Shown: positions 21,460-32,924, counted from the first letter of the stretch. The stretch is DNA of 64,000 nt from Blastobasis lacticolella (GCA_905147135.1 LR990067.1:7874001-7938000), one strand, 5' to 3'. The notes: generated from the sequence alone by a model not told the origin. Program-made: numbers and translations.

Positions 21460-21735
21460 GAGGCCGTCATCACAGCCCATAACAGTCCACTGCAGGACTT
21501 AGGGCCTCTCCTACGAGAGGGGAGGTCATTGTCGTAATCTCGGGTGGGGTTGGAGATCGCAGTTTCATAAATATAATAATGGAAATTATAAATATAACAA
21601 TGGAAAACGTTGCTGCCCGTTTTCCAGCCTATGGAGACTAGATCTTTTGCCTCAAAAACATTAGTCGCCTTGTACGACACCCACGAGTGTAAGGGGTTGG
21701 TGGTATTCTACTCTGCCGGACAACACACGGCTAAT
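21460..21735 (-). repeat. Family A repeat
   Basis: Same order of blocks as 1219-1465 (GTCCACTGCAGGACTTAGGG, GTTGGAGATCGCAGT, ACACCCACGAGTGTAAGGGG), with a small internal duplication of ATAAATATAA(T/C)AATGGAAA. The orientation relative to a parent element is unknown. Confidence 0.65.
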
Positions 21736-21747
21736 TCATGATTCAGG

Positions 21748-22375
21748 ACGACCTGAGTGGTTCAGTGGTTACCATACCGGTTTGCCACGCAAGAGGTCCC
21801 GGGTTCGGTCCAGCAGAAATAGAAATGATGATTTTTTTTTTAAATTAAAATTACATGAATTTAAATTTCTGTTACGGGTCTAGGTGTTATATGTATTATA
21901 TTTTTTAGATACTGTTAAATAAAAATGCATGCTGTGGTCACTTTTAAGTAATTTAGCACTTAGTTAAGTTTGTAAGTGAAAATCTGTGTAATACTACATT
22001 ACATATTTATGTATGAGTGCATAAATTGTTGGTGATCCTCAATAAAAAGAAAAAAAAAGTCGTTTTTCACCGTCTCTCCCTATGTATCTACGCACGGTTA
22101 GATCTTTTAAACTACTCAACAGATTTTACAACAATAGATACAGAGATTAAAAAGAAAGGTTTATAAGTAAGAAAGAGGTAGGTAGGGCTAAATATAGGTG
22201 GTATAAAAATAGGTGTAGGGTAGGGATACACGTGAACGAATTTATATATTAAGTATGTATTTAAAAGTATTTAAGTAGTTTATCAGTTATCTAGCACCCA
22301 TAGCACAAGCTTTGCTTAGTTTGGGGCTAGATGGCGCTGTGTGAATTTGTCCACGAATATTTATTTATTTAATTT
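21748..22375 (+). mobile_element. SINE family C copy split by a truncated Helitron-like element
   Basis: The head CTGAGTGGTTCAGTGGTTAC and GTCCCGGGTTCGGTCC is followed by the body. A Helitron-like fragment at about 22060-22244 (CTCTCCCTATGTATCTACGC, TTTTAAACTACTCAACAGAT) interrupts it. The SINE tail (TTATCAGTTATCTAGCACCC, GGGGCTAGATGGCGCTGTGT) ends it. Confidence 0.7.
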
Positions 22376-22379
22376 GCGC

Positions 22380-23674
22380 ATGGTCCACTAGTTCGCATTA
22401 AAATATGGGACACGGTCAAAATGATAGTTGCAATATCCTGTTAATTACAAGACAGATGGTCAGCTTAACACGGTTATTTACGTACCGCGAAACACGTTTC
22501 GGCGCATTTAGTCCAGTTTGCCAGAACGTGGTTTCGAATTTCTTGCAGTCGTAAATTCGTAACGGTGCTAATTTAGGGAAAAGTAGGAAGGATTTTCCGT
22601 ATTTTGTATGGAGAAATACATATCCAAGTATCAAAACGTTTAACAGCGTGAAAGGCCCAATGAGCAGTAAGCCTAATGAGGAGTTTTCCAGTAGGTATTG
22701 TCAGTTGGTTCCAAAAAGCATCAATAGATGGCGCTCCTACAATTTTGGTAACCTTTTTTTCATGCAGTCAACTAATACTAAACTTAAAAATAATGTGTTT
22801 ATTAATATAAACAACTGTTAAACGTTGAACGAAATGTAAAAAGAAATATTTATAGAAGTTGGCACTATGTTCCATTATTATTACAACCTCTAAAATGGTT
22901 GAAAACTATTGACAAATACAATATTATCCAATACAAAATACCCAGTGTTTATGTCCTGTTTGCTAAGAATATATTTCAAGCGATTATTAATTACCAAAAT
23001 TGTCGGGGCGCCATCTAGTGAATGGTTAGGAATGCTTTAGATACCTATTAAAAAACTGCTCATTAACAAAATGTTCAACTATCAGATGGTCTATAGGTAT
23101 AGCAGAACATCTACTTAGCAAATCGTCAGATTCTCAAAATGTCTGAGAAAGCCGCTTCTGTCTCGCGAAAAGCGAAGTTATGGACTCATTTACAGCACTT
23201 TGAAAGAGCCTGTCTCTTGAAGATATAATATGGTGTCCTAGCAATAATAACTTTCGCACAAACAATGCACTCGACGGTTGGCACAAGATCGGGAAACACG
23301 AAAAAATCCTTTCTTGAATTGTAAAATCAACAAAATTAGTCTTAAAACAGGAATCCTCGCCGACCAAGGCCCTTATCAACAGGTTTCCTCGTTTCTCTTT
23401 GTATTGTGGTACTTGTTAGTATCTCCACTGCCGCACGGGATTTCCCTAACATATTATATTTACATGTAATGTAACATTATCGCTACTCAATTCCAAGAAT
23501 ACATAACAAGGATACTGCGTAGAGCGATAATAACGTCGATGTATGACCTTAATCACGTTCTAAGCTGATTATGACGTTTGTTTCGGGTCATTTAACTCGA
23601 TATCATGCTGTTGGTTATTTCGTTAATTAGTCGTGAACAAAGAGATTCGACTTCTGATCAGGTATTGGCCGCGT
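22380..23674. other. CycT intron 3, no gene seen
   Basis: AT-rich sequence without supported features. Confidence 0.45.
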
Positions 23675-23930
23675 GGTGTTCGGCAGGGTAGAATAGCACC
23701 ACCCCTTACACTCGTGGGTGTCGTACGAGGCGACTAATGTTTTCGAGGTGAAAGATCTAGTCTCCGTAGGCTGGAAAATGGGCAGCAGCGTTTTCCATTG
23801 TTATATTTATAACACTGCGATCTCCAACCCGGCTGCCAAGCGTGGAGTTATGGCAATAACTTTCCTTCTCGTGGGAAAGGCCCTAAGTTCTGCAGTGGAC
23901 TGTTACGGGCTGTGATGATGATGATGATAG
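23675..23930 (-). repeat. Family A repeat, opposite orientation
   Basis: Carries GTCGTACGAGGCGACTAATG, GGGCAGCAGCGTTTTCCATT and GCAGTGGACTGTTACGGGCT, the complement order of the copies at 1219 and 21460. It ends in a (GAT)n run. Confidence 0.7.
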
Positions 23931-24774
23931 TGTAGAAGAAATTCCCAAGTACATAATAATTCTCCAACTATTGTTGTATCTTAATATTGTATGTTATGAC
24001 ACATAAATGTATTGCTATAACATATATCTTGCACGTGCCACAGGACTAAGATAGTTTGGCCGTTCATTAGCGGGTGTGTGTACTTCACACTGCCATTTAT
24101 AGAAAATAAATATTAACGTACCTATGTGTTTGTATATCAATTTAGATCGTACATTGTTATGTAAGTATTCAGTAACTGTTCGCTAGTGGCCTTGAGTCCC
24201 CTTCACATGAGAAGGTGTCAAGATCACCAGATATTCTCCACGTTGAAGATGACGAGTGTTCTAGATGTTTAACAGAAAACTGCTACTCATGCTGAACGGA
24301 TTTTGATGACGCTTTACATATTAATGTACCACCACTTGTGCTATCTATTCGCAGTTCGGATCTCTGTAAACATTTAACTGTCCTGTTGGATCCGATGATT
24401 TTTCCAAAAAAAAAAGTATTCTATTTCACTTGGGAATAATGTAGCTTTCAATCAGTGAAAGTATTTTCAATATCAGTTCTGTAGCCCAACTACATAAATC
24501 AAAATGAGATAAGAAAATACAAAGCCATGCGTCAAGATTATCGAGAATGCTTGTCGCCACCTTGGCCACTACTGCGCATAACTGTAGTACCGCGTAATAA
24601 CTCTCGGGTGTCAGATACTGCGGCAGTCACGCGAGCATAAGACTTCTAATTGACTTCTTCATCATCATCGTCCTAGCGCTTATCCTGGCCTCTGCCAGGG
24701 TCCGCTTTCCTACAAATTATTCTCCACTTCGCCACTCCTTGATTTAAGTGCCCCAACATACAAACCCACAACCA

Positions 24775-25042
24775 TACATCATCATCATCACAGCCCGTAA
24801 CAGTCCACTGCAGGACTTAGGGCCTCTCCCACGAAAAAGGAGGTTATTGCCATAATCTCCACGCTTGGCAGGCGGGTTGGAGATCGCAGTGATTAAATAT
24901 AACAATGGAAAATGCTGCTGCCCATTTTCCAGACTACGTAGACTCTTGATCTTTTGCCTCGAAAACATTACAGCCTTGTACGACACCCATGAGTGTAAGG
25001 GGTTGGTGCTATTCTACTCTGCCGGACACCGCACGGCCAACC
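24775..25042 (+). repeat. Family A repeat
   Basis: Begins after a (CAT)n run with CAGCCCGTAACAGTCCACTG and ends with CTCTGCCGGACACCGCACGG, 56 bp before CycT exon 4. Confidence 0.75.
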
Positions 25043-25098
25043 ATACAACCATACAAACTTACCCTATTTATAATATGTATCTCTCCACCTTGTTGCAG

Positions 25099-25207
25099 GC
25101 GCAAGACCTGGTATTCAACGAGAACGTGCTGCTTCAGACACTTGGGTTCGATGTCGCCATAGACCATCCGCACACGCACGTCGTACGCACGTGTCACCTT
25201 GTCAAAG
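25099..25207 (+). CDS. CycT: Cyclin T, coding exon 4
   Basis: Thirty-six codons plus one base: [20 protein letters not shown], then [27 protein letters not shown] followed by IDHPHTHVV is the strongest T-type cyclin signature and marks the link between the two cyclin folds. Acceptor GTTGCAG, donor AAAG|GTGAGA, phase 1. Confidence 0.97.
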
Positions 25208-25249
25208 GTGAGACCGCCGTGTGTACTGGACAAGGCCCAACGGCGGGCG

Positions 25250-25385
25250 GGAAAACTCCACGCAGCGGCGCCATTTTCGCTAAACCAACGCGGCGGCCAT
25301 CTTGTTGGCGGTTTCTTTTCGCGCGGTTTCCCCGCAGCGGCCATGTTGGCGATGTCTTTTGGCGCGGTTTCCGGCCAGCGTTGCT
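25250..25385. promoter_or_regulatory. GC-rich intronic block with YY1/Pho-like and E2F-like motifs
   Basis: Forty bases after exon 4 the sequence becomes GC-rich and contains GCGGCCATCTTG, GCGGCCATGTTG and GCGCCATTTTCGC (YY1/Pho-like GCCATNTT). It also contains TTTTCGCGCGGTTTC and TTTTGGCGCGGTTTC (E2F-like). The two GCGGCCAT..CGCGGTTTC segments form a tandem dimer of about 60 bp. Promoter or enhancer function is inference from motifs. Confidence 0.35.
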
Positions 25386-25420
25386 GGTTCTTTCGTTCAG
25401 CGGGGCTTTTGGCTGACTTC

Positions 25421-25537
25421 GTTGGAAACTGAATTTGGCATTTAATAATGCTACACTACGTTAGCTACGTAGGCCGCTGGCAATAGCGTCTGCGTATTTT
25501 GAGTAGTGTACGATTTTGTATGTCAAATTCAGTTGCC
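25421..25537. mobile_element. Foldback MITE, family with TGAATTTGACATTTAATA ends
   Basis: Left AACTGAATTTGGCATTTAAT and right ATGTCAAATTCAGTTGCC are inverted repeats. Sister copies are at 27930-28040 and 49342-49495. Confidence 0.65.
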
Positions 25538-25539
25538 CA

Positions 25540-27925
25540 CTAAGATAGCCAATAGCCCGTCAGCTCTCAGTCAGTTATGGGGTTAGGAGCTTTGATTGGC
25601 GTATCATAGATGGCTCGAACCATGCCATGGTGAGTCTGGTTAGATCGTTCAATAATATATGAGCGCATAAAATACTTCTCGAAGTTTATCGAAATATCCT
25701 TTTGGTACGAATCCTTGACGACGTTTTTCAATATGTAGCAACATCGTGAATTCTACCTTATGGAGGACGGCTCTATATTCAAATTACGTTAGAAATTAAG
25801 ATCAATAAAAAAAGGAACCGTTGCAACTTAAGTGGCGGGCGTTCGAATTGGCGCCGCTGGCGTTTGAAATGCGCGCCAAAATCTTGGCCAACCAAAAAAA
25901 TGGAAAAAGCTATGTATACTTCTCCTCAATTGAAAAGAAACAAGGTTTGTGGAACTATTTTTGTCTCTATTGTGTGTCACCCCTTGCACTTTCACATTTT
26001 TCGAATTCCTAACAATCCGCCATTTTGAGCAGGCGCCATGTATAAGTATAAAATTCATTTTGTTTCGCTTCTTTTTCTTTATTATTATTATAGTTGGCAT
26101 AATTCATTTAAGTAGTGCTCTTTTTGTTTTAGAATCTTGATTTTCTTTCAATTTCACGCTCGTCAAATTCATTATTTAAGTTAACCTATCATTCATTTAG
26201 AAAGCTATAATTTTGTAGTTAAACGACAAGTAGACTGACAGCATTTTTTTTTTTTAAATTGTTACAAAATATTCGTAAAAAATTTAATTATTAATATATT
26301 TGAGAAAAATAGAAAAAACTTAATTTTTTCTTTGCTAAATTATATAAAAAAAAATATATACCGTTAAGGGATGCCAATCGGTCCCCGACACTGTTCTCTT
26401 TTTTGTTCAGTGCAATTTTTTCTTTCCTTCTCCTTCCGAAATTTTGCTTCGGTGTTGAATTCCTATTAATTGTAGCTTAATTTGATGCTAGAAATTGTCG
26501 CTTTATTATCATGACGTACAATTATTTAGGTATGAATTAAATATAGAAGGACATAAGCAAAAGGCCAACATCATTGCACATTTAAATTCAAGCAACTAAT
26601 AATTTGTTTGGAATTTCTAGCTCGCCCATTCTAAAACTATCGTGAAAACAATTTTTGAGTTTGCTTGTGTGATATTGAGTTAAATTTCACAACTTACTCA
26701 CTTACATTTTTACAACCTCTATGAATTCTTTGATTTTTTTTATTTGATACGGTGACAAACGAGCATACAAATAGCCCGCCTGATTGTAAGCTGTAACTGT
26801 CGCCCAATGACAGCTTCGAGTCATGCTCTTAAGTTTCATCTAACAATAATGCAGAACCGCAGGTGCGTCGTCACTGTGAGGACTATATTTATTGCCTAGA
26901 GAGGCACACTGTCGGACGGGCCGCCTGATGGAAAGTGGCTACCGTCGTCTAGGATGCCTGTGCGTTTTCTGCGCTAGAGAGGCACGTGGTCGGACGGGAC
27001 ACCTGATGGAAAGTGGCGTTTAGTCTCAAAATGTCCCAGTTGCAAAATGTAACTGAAAGTGGCTACCGTCGTCCAGGGTGCCTACTATTGCGCTGCAACA
27101 TTATGTATTCAATATTTTTAGATACAAATCTGTATTAAAAGGACACAGAAAACGATATCCGACATAAAATTTTCGAAGGTCGTTGATTAAGTGTTTTTTT
27201 ATAACTGCAAAAGAAATTTCAGTCTCATTTTAATGAAAACGTAGCTAGAGGAAATTTCGAATTCGAGATGGTGCATCTTAGGCCATCTGGATCTGCAACC
27301 TATGCCTTATCCAACCTAAGAATTATGGATGTAATTGCACTGGCTACCTCATTCTTCAAACCGAAACACGTCACACAGATATAGATAATTCAGTGGCACC
27401 CAGCCAGGCGGACTTCTCAGGCTCGACAGACACCTACCAACTGATAATTTTTGCCCTGAAAAAAAATCAATCTATTAAATTCATTACTAACTAATTTCTC
27501 CTGCGATTTCGTTCGCACATCGTCAGATATAAAGTAGCATAGTCCTTTGATAGGAATTGAGATATTTCATCGAAATTCGGTTCCAAACTAAAGCCAAGGC
27601 TGAGCGAGAAAAATCTACCTAGTTCTCTAGATCTACGATGAAATAAACGAAATACAAAGTTACATCTCGCGGGACAAATCCTCTCATGCTAAGCAGGCAG
27701 GAATCGATATCCTTTGCACACCTCTGCGCAAGTTTTATTTGACTCCAACCGAAATATTATCTACATATTTTTTAAATTGAAATATGGGATGTAGCCGCCC
27801 AATTTTTGAAGCTATGGTTACATTTTTTACGATAAAACAATCCCATTTTTGCTTGCTATACATCACAGTATTATTATTCATTTATTCATTAACAGTTACA
27901 CTGTGTGCGAATATTCAGTCAACTC
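25540..27925. other. CycT intron 4, mostly AT-rich
   Basis: No coding features. Around 26880-27085 there are two imperfect copies of a segment with GAGAGGCAC, GTCGGACGGG and CCTGATGGAAAGTGGC. A repeat fragment (GGTGACAAACGAGCATACAA) precedes them. Confidence 0.5.
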
Positions 27926-27929
27926 ATTT

Positions 27930-28040
27930 GGACAGTGGACAACTAAATTTGACATTTGATAAGTCTGATATGTCCAGTCGCTAACGTAGATGACGGTAGT
28001 GTAGAATGATCAAATGTCAAATTCAGTTGCCAACTGGGCT
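27930..28040. mobile_element. Foldback MITE, second copy
   Basis: Left CAACTAAATTTGACATTTGA, right ATCAAATGTCAAATTCAGTT. Interior shares CTAACGTAGATGACG..TAGTGTA with the copy at 49342-49495. Confidence 0.7.
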
Positions 28041-28084
28041 AGCTAATAGCCCCGCAAGAAAATTACGAAGATGTTATCAATTGC

Positions 28085-28290
28085 GAACATTATCAGCTGC
28101 GCAAGTGATCACTTGATAGCATTGCCACCTGCGCTAGTGATCACTTGCCAGCATTGCCACCTGCGCTAGTGATCACTTGCCAGCATTGCCACCTGCGCTT
28201 GTGATCACTTGAGCTATGCCACCTGCGCCAGTGATCACTCGCGAACTATGCCACCTGCGCTAGTGATCACTTGATAGCATTGCCACCAGC
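28085..28290. repeat. Minisatellite with a 10-bp palindrome per unit (about 32 bp)
   Basis: About six units of the type GCCACCTGCGCTAGTGATCA followed by CTTGCCAGCATT. Each carries the palindrome AGTGATCACT. Two to three further units lie at 28630-28720, about 70 bp before CycT exon 5, so the array flanks a 340-bp unique segment. Confidence 0.85.
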
Positions 28291-28629
28291 ACGCGTAGTG
28301 TGACGGGCTTTGTCGCGCAAGACTGAAGTTTATGTCTCGCTTACTTCAACACTTTATTACTTAGATATGTAAATATATTTATAATTTCCTAACTACTTAA
28401 GATATATTTAATGAATAACTTGGTACAATACCATAAGTACGTACAAAATGTATTACTTAACCTTTGTGTTTATGTATAATACTTACTTTTTAGTTTAAAA
28501 TTGCAGTGCCCGTAAGCGTTCATAATGTTATGTAACTTATGAAGCAATAAGTAAATAAACCAATGTCACTAATGGAAAGAGATAGCTAGAGTTTTCTCGC
28601 ACTCGTCCGCGCGACAATGCCAGTCACGC

Positions 28630-28720
28630 TATGCGTGCTGCGCTGGTGATCACTTTCGAGCATTGCCACCTGCGCTAGTGATCACTTGCCAGCATTGTCA
28701 CCTGTGCAATTGATCACTTG
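28630..28720. repeat. Second block of the AGTGATCACT minisatellite
   Basis: Units CTGGTGATCACTTTCGAGCA, CTAGTGATCACTTGCCAGCA and a variant with AATTGATCACTTG. It is separated from the first block by unique sequence beginning near CGCGTAGTGTGACGGGC. Confidence 0.8.
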
Positions 28721-28786
28721 CGCCTACCACCCTAGCCCTAGTCACCACCGCCACGCCCCATTACCAGTCCCCTATTCTTCTTCCAG

Positions 28787-28923
28787 CACCCAAGGACCTG
28801 GCTCAGACCTCGTATTTCATGGCGTCGAACAGCCTACACCTGACCACCATGTGTCTGCAGTACCGGCCTACGGTCGTGGCCTGTTTCTGCATACACCTCG
28901 CGTCTAAGTGGAGCAACTGGCAG
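28787..28923 (+). CDS. CycT: Cyclin T, coding exon 5
   Basis: Completes an Ala codon and adds 45 codons: [20 protein letters not shown], then a hydrophobic helix [17 protein letters not shown]. This is the start of the second cyclin fold; [18 protein letters not shown] and KWSNW are near invariant in animal T cyclins. Acceptor CTTCCAG, donor CAG|GTGAGT, phase 0. Confidence 0.97.
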
Positions 28924-29319
28924 GTGAGTCGACGCACTGAAGAGGAGGATGGTTATGTTTTGAAGGTACATGGCTTTTTTTTTTTCGTTTTTTTTTTTTG
29001 TTGGGTAGTTTTTTTTTTTTTTTTTGTGGTAGTTAATATTGTTCGTGTGCCGAATAGGAGTAGTCAGTAGGGACAGATAGTAGCTGGTCTGCCTCTTAGA
29101 CATTAGACGTGACTTTATCCATACCTACCCTTTTTTTCTTGCTCATAAACCTTCCTCTTGAATTACTCTATCCATTATTGAAAACCGCATTAAAATCCGC
29201 TGCGTACTTTAAAATATCTAAGCATAATAGGGACAGACGGCGGGAAGCAACTTTGTTTTATACTATTTATAGATTAAAGGATCCTAGATTGGCTCTGCCG
29301 CAGCGTCTTATGTAGCCAC

Positions 29320-29480
29320 CTTTCGGCATTTGACCACCATCTCGCCTGGTGGTGAGTGACTATGCGGCCTGTCTAGGAACAGCCTATTCACTCTAGCCTT
29401 GAAGGCGTCCAGATTATAGTGATCAGGGAACACACTCGCAGGCAACGCGTTCCATTCCTTTGCCGTACGCATTATAATGG
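29320..29480 (-). mobile_element. LINE reverse-transcriptase tail fragment
   Basis: The minus strand reads MRTAKEWNALPASVFPDHYN, then LDAFKARVNRLF. It is a relative of the plus-strand fragment at 16924-17190. Confidence 0.75.
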
Positions 29481-29799
29481 TTGAACCAAAGCGGTTTAAT
29501 GGTTCACCAAAAGTTTATCAAGTAAAAACCGCATTAAATGTCTAAAACCAATTATAGCCAAGGAGGCTATCATAAACATGTGGTGATTGCTTTTCGACAT
29601 ACGGAATGCAGTGTAGAACGATATTTACACAAAATATTGGATTCGTTGTGTGAGGAATTTGCGTATATCTCTTGAATGACATTCGCGTAACTTTTGATTA
29701 TAAAATATCGTCTGGGCTGTCGCTGTAAAGTGCACAACGTGGCACAAAAAAATCTTTTTTTAAGTGACCCAAACTTTGACTTTTCGTAGTGATATTACT

Positions 29800-30048
29800 T
29801 ACGACTTGAGTGGTTCCGTGGTCAACATGCCGTCTGCCACGCAAGAGGTTTCGGGTTCGATTCCCGGTCGGGCAGAAATTGAAATGATGAATTTTAATTT
29901 CTGTTACGGGTCTGGGTGTTCTATGTATAATAAGTATGTGTTTAAAAAAAAGGTATATAAGTAGTTTATCAGTTATCTAGCACCCATAACACAAGCTTTG
30001 CTTACTTTGGGGCTAGATGGCGTTGTGTGAATTTGTCCATGAAAAAAA
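29800..30048 (+). mobile_element. SINE family C, most complete copy
   Basis: tRNA-like head CTTGAGTGGTTCCGTGGTCA and B box GGGTTCGATTCCC, body GGCAGAAATTGAAATGATGA, then TCTGTTACGGGTCTGGGTGT. Tail GGGGCTAGATGGCGTTGTGT and an A-rich end. Confidence 0.85.
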
Positions 30049-30049
30049 A

Positions 30050-31104
30050 AAATATATCCTCTTGCAGTTTCACTTTCGTTTAGGATAACCTGCGTCGCCC
30101 TCACGCGCAAATCTGTTTACAGTCACACACCAATGAGCTGACCTCATACTCCATATTTTCATATGGATTATCATTAGAACGGGGGTCAACTTATTAGTCC
30201 CACTTCTGATGTCGTCGCGTGAAGGAAAGGGGTGTATCAGGATCATTGTCATTAGGGTGGTAATATCAGTATTAGATCGTATTCGTCCAGATAAATTAAA
30301 GACAAGGTTCACATTTACTCCACTGTATTTATTCCAATTAATTTTTGCACATCACTTATAATTTCACTTGAAATCAGAGCAGTGTCACAATATAGGCAGT
30401 TGAGGTAATTAACTTTCCTATTTCAAAGGTGATTTTAAAATTACTTTATTTTCAAACGTAAATAACACTTTCTATAAACGAAATGTGGTGACAGTTTCAA
30501 GACGCGTCACTCCTCGGCGGCGGCCATTCTTGATGACACACATTGACAATAACAACTACCTGCTACTACTGCACATGTGTTTACAAAACCGGCCTCATGT
30601 CACTTTGACAGCGCGCCATCTTTATTTCTTATAGGATCTGTAGGCCTAGCACAAGTTGCTCTCGCGCGCGATAAGCCAGAAAAAGCGCGACATAGGTATT
30701 GCTATCTCTTTCGTCTTAGTATTGAGAGAAAGAGACTAGGACCACTGGAGATCTTAAAAGCACAAATTAGCGTTTCATTTGATGATTCATTAATATCTAA
30801 TGAGTGCCACCAACTTATCTGATCCGGTGGCCAAAACTGGAACTAAGTGACGCCATTTTGAATTGTCGTGTCAATGCCGACAACAGCGACGCTGCAGATT
30901 AGTTAGTGACAAATTAGTATGAATCATATTATAATACGCTAATGTGGCCTTTTTAGACCCCCTGATAACAAACTACGCCAAGCACAAACATTTACGAAGC
31001 CGGCCTTATGTCACTGTTGACAGCGCGCCATTTTTATTTCTTACATGAGCATAGTAATATTTCCATCTACCTAATCGTACCACTGTTTCCTCTGATCTGT
31101 TCGA
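30050..31104. other. CycT intron 5, repeated pieces
   Basis: Two similar segments (30577-30632 and 30988-31046) share GCCGGCCTTATGTCACT-like sequence and GACAGCGCGCCATNTTTATT. No exon seen. Confidence 0.45.
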
Positions 31105-31677
31105 CTACAGCCCAATCTCTCCACAGTCGAGCGAAGGCCGCCACTGGTTCTGACCTTAGTAAACCCCCTTTGATTCCCGGTGACCCATATACCTAATTCT
31201 ACCCCTATATTCCCCCCATCGACAGATCTGTTTGCCTACAACCCAATCTCTTCCAGATACCGCAGTCGAGCGAAGGCCGCCACTGGTTCTGACCTTAGTA
31301 AACCCCCTTTGATTCCCGGTGACCCATATACCTAATTCTACCCCTATATTCCCCCCATCGACAGATCTGTTTGCCTACAACCCAATCTCTTCCAGATACC
31401 GCAGTCGAGCGAAGGCCGCCACTGGTTCTGACCTTAGTAAACCCCCTTTGATTCCCGGTGACCCATATACCTAATTCTACCCCTATATTCCCCCCATCGA
31501 CAGATCTGTTTGCCTACAACCCAATCTCTTCCAGATACCGCAGTCGAGCGAAGGCCGCCACTGGTTCTGACCTTAGTAAACCCCCTTTGATTCCCGGTGA
31601 CCCCATGACATAATCGTACCTCTGTTTCCCCCTATCCCATCGAAATATCTGTTTGCCTACAACCCAATCTCTTCCAG
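31105..31677 (+). repeat. 139-bp tandem array carrying decoy copies of the CycT exon 6 acceptor
   Basis: Four units precede the real exon. Exon-like starts after CTTCCAG are at 31257, 31396 and 31535, plus a partial first unit near 31125. Spacings are 139, 139 and 143 bp to the true start at 31678. Each full unit repeats the polypyrimidine tract, the AG and the first 34 bases of exon 6 (ATACCGCAGTCGAGCGAAGG onward). It then diverges into GACCTTAGTAAACCCCCTTT, giving an in-frame TGA right after HWF. Confidence 0.92.
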
Positions 31678-31828
31678 ATACCGCAGTCGAGCGAAGGCCG
31701 CCACTGGTTCTCGTACGTGGACCGCTCCGTGACCAGCGAACTGCTGGAGCGTCTGACCGCCGAGTTCCTGCACATCTTCGACAAGTGTCCCTCGCGGCTC
31801 AAGCGGAAGATGATGACCATGTCCAATA
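31678..31828 (+). CDS. CycT: Cyclin T, coding exon 6
   Basis: Fifty codons plus one base: IPQSSEGRHWFSYVDRSVTS, then ELLERLTAEFLHIFDKCPSR and LKRKMM. The last helices of the second cyclin fold; EGRHWF-YVD and LKR match CycT1. The exon starts at the last of five similar acceptors; only this copy stays in frame past HWF. Donor AATA|GTGAGT, phase 1. Confidence 0.95.
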
Positions 31829-32084
31829 GTGAGTGTTCTTTTCAAAATTATAAAAAAATTGCTACATATTTGCCGCCTGAACAAGTGACAAACACAAGTG
31901 CTAGCGAAATGCACGCATCAGCTTCAAGCTGCTGTCTCTCTTTCAATGCGATGCAGCCGTGTGGTGTCCGGCAGAGTAGAATAGCACCAACCCCTTACGC
32001 TCGTGGGTGCCGTACAAGGCGACTAATGTAAATAAAAGTGTCCTAGAACATATAGTGGTAGACTAAAAATAGATAAAAATAAAA

Positions 32085-32400
32085 TAATCATCTTAGCGTT
32101 AATGTCCCGGTTGTGCTCATGCGCACGAGTGCCCGGGGTCAGCCTTGACCATGATCCAGGATGTGGCAGATCAGGTAATTACAGTGGAGCGACTGCCATC
32201 TGACCTCTGTGACCCGGTTAACAAGTGAATCTGACCAGATTGAATCATAGTTTCAAATTCAGCCGCCTGAATGTGTGCTTCATTACGATGTTTTCCCTCG
32301 CCGTAAGAGCATCGATAACCATTCAACTAATTAACTAATGTATATAGTGTATATACCGCAGAAAAGAGTTATTGGTACATGCGGTACTGGGATACGGACC
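32085..32400 (-). mobile_element. SINE family B, minus orientation
   Basis: ACCATGATCCAGGATGTGGC, CAGATCAGGTAATTACAGTG, TTTTCCCTCGCCGTAAGAGC and CATTCAACTAATTAACTAAT. A family A scrap at 31955-32030 precedes it. Confidence 0.75.
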
Positions 32401-32787
32401 GGCCCCCATATTTTGGTAAATGTCTAAACTAAAATCGATTCCGATTATGAAGTGTCAAACACCATGGACTTGCAATTTCGCGAGTTCATCCATGGTATTA
32501 TCGATAGTTCTCATACGCAAGAGGCATTGCTGTTTGACATTTAATCGATCAATTCGGGAACGTGGCTCCTTCACCGAAATCACCCTGCCGGTACCTCTCG
32601 CTTATGAGTCGCATACCTTACAAAGACCCACTTCTTTCGACACTGTATGACTTAATCACACATTCAACTCACCCAACCGCTAGCAGTACTAACGAGCCTG
32701 TCTTTCCCCCAACACCGTATGATTCTTTTGACACGTACAATGTACCCGACCAGTACTAACAAGCCTGTTTTTTTCCCCACCAACCAG

Positions 32788-32889
32788 GCGGCAGTTCCCC
32801 GCTCTCGAGTGCCTCTGCGCCCGGAGCGCCGTTCGACAAGAAACACGCTCCCCCCGGCGACGAGTTCGACAAGTCCAGCTTTGATAAAG
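32788..32889 (+). CDS. CycT: Cyclin T, coding exon 7
   Basis: Completes a Ser codon, then 33 codons (GSSPLSSASAPGAPFDKKHA to DEFDKSSFDK) plus one base. A Ser/Ala/Pro-rich linker after the cyclin folds with no known motif. Placement rests on the phase match, AACCAG acceptor and AAAG|GTAATT donor. Confidence 0.85.
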
Positions 32890-32924
32890 GTAATTGAAAT
32901 CATTATATCTCGCTATATTCCTTC

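Noticed and set aside
28085..28290. CRISPR-like array
   Set aside because: Unit and 'spacer' repeat together as a 32-bp minisatellite in an animal intron; no unique spacers and no cas genes.
29803..29876. tRNA gene
   Set aside because: A and B boxes are present, but they are the head of a SINE with a shared body and tail in other copies; no full cloverleaf.
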